A DNA stretch of 64,000 bases from Nymphaea colorata (taxonomy: Eukaryota; Streptophyta; Magnoliopsida; Nymphaeales; Nymphaeaceae), in assembly GCF_008831285.2 (NCBI RefSeq), contig NC_045143.1, positions 8,255,503-8,319,502 of the forward strand, given 5' to 3'. Positions 60,406 to 64,000 of the stretch are shown piece by piece. The first letter of the stretch is position 1; every line of letters starts with the position of its first letter. Under the pieces are notes generated by a model. The model did no database searches, had not been told where the DNA came from, and worked only from the letters and a program-made list of their open reading frames with translations. The position numbers and the translations under genes are program-made.

Positions 60406-62674
60406 ACTTCTTAAGGTCAAACTCATTGATTTTCCTTGAGGGGCCGTTTGATAGCATGGAATTATGGAATTGGAAATATATTTCTGAAAATATATTTCCT
60501 GGAAAAAGGGAATGAGAAAATATTTCCGATTCCCATTTTGATGAGTGTTTGATAACTAAGAAATATATTTCCAGAAACATATTTCTGTGTTTGATTTTTA
60601 AGAAACATATTTCCAGATTTCCAGAAATATATTTCTTAGTTTGATATCATAAACTTATTTCCAGAATTTGTGTAAATAGAACACAGACTAAAGGCTTCCA
60701 CCGTTCAACTAGAACAACCCGACAACATTTTCCAAGTGAAACGAGATGTCTCTACTTACGTTCTAGACGAAAGAATATGCTCAAGAAACAAGGTCGACAA
60801 ACTTAAAAGCTGCAACTTTATGAATAACTGTATGCTTGGAGGCCATCCTGCTTTGGTTTATGCAGAAAGAAATGTTCATAAAATGCTTGTTCTGTTCTTC
60901 CAAGATTTCCGAACCCTCAACCTGCAATGCAGAAACTATGATATACTTCACCAAGTCTAAAGCTATATACTCAAAACTGCACCATTGAGTGCATAACTGA
61001 GAATAAAGTGCTTGAAATTTTATAGCTACATCATCTTAGGAACTCACCCTCTGCTAGGACTTAGAAGCATCACAAAAGCTCATATTTGAGGGGAAACAAT
61101 GAAATCTAAACATGGGGAAAATTTTTCTCAGTGAACTGCCGTGAATCCCAGTAGGGTTCTGACACCATATCATACACCGATATGTGTCCAAATCATACCT
61201 TCATCCACCTACAACATCTTCCAATAAGCATTGCTTGGTAATTCACATAAGTTCCTAGGCTTTATGTTGCCAGCAATTTATAATATCCATGAATGCCAGT
61301 AGGGATCACTTTTGATCTGTTCCTTAGTAGGTCAAGGCTCTGAACAAAGGCCTAATAATTATGGATATTCATGCATGGTCTCACATAGGAAACACATGCA
61401 TTTTGAAATACAAGTAACACAACAGGTGGATAGGAATTTCAAGAACAGAAAGGAAGTAGTATTTAATGTTTGGAGGTCAGTGCCAAGTAGGTGGCATTAC
61501 ATCTTTTAAGACAGGAAAATGATGAGGAAGCTATACTCCATTATCTACATGCACTGAATCATCACTAATCAAGTAAATGAAACGATTGTCACAAGTTGCT
61601 AAAACCTAAAGAGGTAATATAGTTATCATCTTCTTGTTGCCAGATTAATTCTTGTTCTAACAGAAGTAGCTTGCTTGTTCATGAAGATCCCATAGGCCAT
61701 AACACTAAAAAAACACATAATTAAAGATGTCACTTATTTCTGTAGTCAGTTTTAGTGGAACAACAACAGTTTGAGAAATTGTAGAAATGCTATGCAAATG
61801 ACATGATGAAAACCAAAGCAAGGAAGGCTAGATCCAGACATAGGAAAAATGGGTAGAGTACGCTAGTTATCTGCATAGCACGATGTTCATCATGGCAACC
61901 AAAAAGAGAGAAGAAAGACCTGTATGTGTAAATTAGATCCAATATTTATAAAGTAATATCTGTTTGCAGGGGAATGAAAAAAAAAATACACACAAGTATT
62001 CTGCGGAACAGAAATTTCTTGTAGCACACAAGGTAGTAGATCTGTAGGAATCATCATTAAATAACTGTGGTAACCGATCATGGTTGTAGTAGTTCCAAGG
62101 AACCAATTGGTTCACATACCACAAACTACACCTCCAAAACCACATGGGAAGGCATGGCAGTACTTGAGATTCTACGCAGTTTGCCAAATGGACCACAAAA
62201 CCAAAGAGGTCAAGCAAAAAACATCTCACAGTTCTGGTGCATTTCTGTATAGTACAGAAAATATCTTCAGTCCTGTTCAAACGACATCAGTTATAGCTAC
62301 TAGAAATACAAACAGGAAATAGGAGTTGACTGAAAAACTGCAACCAATTAAATATATATTCTGAAAGAAAATAATACAGTTAAAGTAGTGCTGGACGGGA
62401 GCCCTTCCAACGATCTGTTGAACTGTAAGACGATATATAATTATCTCGTAACAAGTTGAGAAATGCACTAATTTTTAGACCCGATGAGAAGTAGTGGCAT
62501 ACCTGGAACTTGATCTGGAAATGTTGTTTTAAGATTTTGGCCTAATTCAAAACTCTGTTGATCGGGTTTTACAAACAATCTGAATTTGAAAAAAAATTTC
62601 CTTTTCGAAGATTGGAGATCCACCATATGGGCCAGGCATGTTTCGCCTTCAGCCTCTTGGTTCCTTTTCCTAGC

Positions 62675-62910
62675 TGTGGAACATAGATTAGACCCCAACA
62701 GCTTGGTATTTTCCTGGCTAGTAGGTGTCCTGCTTGTGGATTGGGTTTAGAATCGTCCTCCCATTTGCTTCTTTTCTATCCTAGAGCTAAGGAACTATGG
62801 AAATTTTGGTGCAGTAAGTTTCAAGAGCAAGTGCCTCTAGTAGTGAACATCAAGGATCTGATCAGAAAATGGAAGGGTAGTGGAAACTCGACCTCTCATT
62901 CAAACCCCTG
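62675..62910 (+). pseudogene. LINE zinc-finger RVT fragment
   Basis: One frame reads RPQQLGIFLASRCPACGLG, ESSSHLLLFYPRAKELWKFW and VNIKDLIRKWKG. This is the C-terminal zinc-binding region that follows reverse transcriptase in plant LINEs (CxxCG ... HLL..P.A..LW). No reverse transcriptase is found upstream, so it is a fragment. Confidence 0.75.
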
Positions 62911-63412
62911 TCGCAACTGCATATGAGCGATGCGTTTTATTATGAAGGACAATGAAAGGTGAAGCATGATTACCAGAAAGACACAATTCACTGTGTATGA
63001 CATGCCTAATCCGATGGACAATCCGGTGACAGTAATCAACCAACACAAAAGCACCCAAAAAAGCAAATAGGATCAAGGAAACGCATGATTGTGTACGATT
63101 GTACAGAGCCATATAGCAGGAAAAAGGGTCAAACCGTCAAAGATGTTAACCATATTCAAACAATGGAAATGATGAACTCTAAAATTTTCAAACCATGCTG
63201 AAACAACGGAAAGGATCTTCTCAAAAACGTTCAAGCCAAGGCGCAGAAGGCTTTCCAAGCCCCATGACTAAATCAACAAGATGAAAAACAAAAGCGCTAT
63301 GGTATTGATCTTATGCACCGGAGCAGGCGAGTGGCAGGAGAAGGTGAGTGGCAGGAGCAGGCGAGTGTGAGGGAGACCACGAGGACGAACGTGGTTAGCA
63401 AGGAAAGCGGTT

Positions 63413-63814
63413 GGAACTCGTGGCAGGAAGGAAGGGGCAGAACGTGAGCGAGCAGTGGCTGCAGCTGGGTGAGGAACTCGTGGCAGAAAGGAAGAGGCAG
63501 AACGCGAGCGAGCGGCTGGGTGAGGAACTCGCGACAGAAAGAAAGGGGCAGAACGTGAGCGAGCAGCGGCTGCAGCTGGGTGAGGAACTCGCGGCAGGAA
63601 TGAAGAGGCAGAACGCGAGCGAGCGGCTGGGTGAGGAACTCGCCGCAGGAAGAAAGGGGTAGAACGTGAGCGAGCAGTGGTTGCAGCTGGGTGAGGAACT
63701 CGCGGCAAGAAGGAAGAGGCAGAACGTGAGCGAGCCGCTGGGTTAGGAACTCGCGGCAGGAAGGAAAGAGGCAGAACGCGAGCGAGCAGCGGCTGTGGTT
63801 GGGTGAGGAACTCG
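63413..63814. repeat. Alternating 60/51 bp minisatellite (111 bp higher-order unit)
   Basis: GGAACTCG recurs at 63413, 63473, 63524, 63584, 63635, 63695, 63746 and 63807. The spacings are 60, 51, 60, 51, 60, 51 and 61 bp. Long units contain AGCGAGCAG(T/C)GGCTGCAGCTG; short units lack 9 bp (AGCGAGCGGCTGGG). Because 60, 51 and 111 are multiples of three, frames stay open on both strands, giving repeat peptides such as GEELAAERK.. that need not be expressed. Confidence 0.93.
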
Positions 63815-64000
63815 AGAACGCGAGCGGGCGAGCCCTAATGGGCCAAAAGAAAATTCCGAAAATATGTTTCCACCCCTCCCGGTGGAAACATATTTCCGGA
63901 ATCGACCTGAACGGTCGAAAAAATATTTCTCCGTTTGTTACGCTGGAAATATTTTGCCGCCCGTCAAACGCCCCCTGAAGGACAGAAATGGATTAGATCT

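Larger units (their letters stand above)
60440..63975. mobile_element. 3.5 kb composite element with Harbinger-like terminal inverted repeats
   Basis: The left end GGGGCCGTTTGATAGC and the right end, inverted, GGGGGCGTTTGACGGG share 11 of the first 12 bases. Both are flanked by TGA (60437-60439, 63976-63978), a 3 bp duplication of PIF/Harbinger type. Both ends are followed by many GGAAATATATTTC/GGAAACATATTTCC palindromes (60470-60665 and 63852-63955), which look like subterminal transposase-binding repeats. The interior holds a LINE zinc-finger fragment (62675-62910), an alternating minisatellite (63413-63814) and unassigned sequence with exon-like stretches on the minus strand (about 60810-60920). 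No transposase was recognised, so it would be a non-autonomous, sequence-carrying element. The alternative is two separate elements whose ends happen to match. Confidence 0.6.

Noticed and set aside
63268-63708. 146-codon minus frame of repeated PRVPHPAA peptides
   Set aside because: It comes from the in-phase minisatellite; no start context or domain supports translation.
1-64000. tRNA, rRNA, CRISPR arrays, bacterial-type operons
   Set aside because: None seen by eye; the window is plant nuclear DNA. A tRNA scan would be needed to exclude a decayed tRNA gene.

Overview
The window is nuclear DNA from a flowering plant. The genes have many short exons with GT-AG introns, intergenic DNA is AT-rich, and there is a heavy load of Ty1/copia, LINE, hAT-like and PIF/Harbinger-like sequence. 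The protein families present (class C heat stress factor, CH-domain kinesin-14, MUT9-like/AEL kinase, LRK10L/WAK-type ectodomain) are plant families. The exact lineage cannot be fixed from the sequence alone.

Layout. 1-1677: a broken LRK10L/WAK-type receptor exon on the minus strand, with a same-orientation copia element (5' LTR, primer-binding site, start of gag) just inside its first intron and running off the left edge. 1.7-16.3 kb: gene-poor DNA with two ~200 bp hAT-type MITEs that keep near-perfect 8 bp target duplications, a partial copia LTR, small tandem duplications, and one short unrecognised ORF (10416-10556). 16315-18384: an intact two-exon class C heat stress transcription factor. 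18.4-25.9 kb: repeats, a 650 bp Tourist-like element with TTA duplication, and a second short ORF (23721-23942) paralogous to the one at 10.4 kb. 25.9-30.9 kb: a decayed L1-type LINE.

32759-41354 (minus): a kinesin-14 gene that I resolve into 22 coding exons, summing to an open frame of about 1167 residues (CH domain, coiled coils, internal motor, Ser-rich tail), with a likely 5'-UTR intron upstream. 45.9-48.2 kb (minus): exon-like pieces of an unidentified small gene, one with a textbook GC donor. 50062-54534 (minus): a 16-exon MUT9-like/AEL (casein-kinase-1-like) kinase, about 700 residues, complete. 55.2-64 kb: no host gene recognised; a 411 bp hAT-like element, a copia pol remnant, and a 3.5 kb composite element with Harbinger-like terminal inverted repeats that contains a LINE fragment and an unusual alternating 60/51 bp minisatellite.

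The three intact genes have no evident pathway link and look like ordinary neighbours. The least explained items are the paired short ORFs at 10.4 and 23.7 kb, the candidate gene at 46-48 kb, and the composite element at the right edge. Exon boundaries were placed by eye from splice motifs and frame continuity; no search or alignment program was run.
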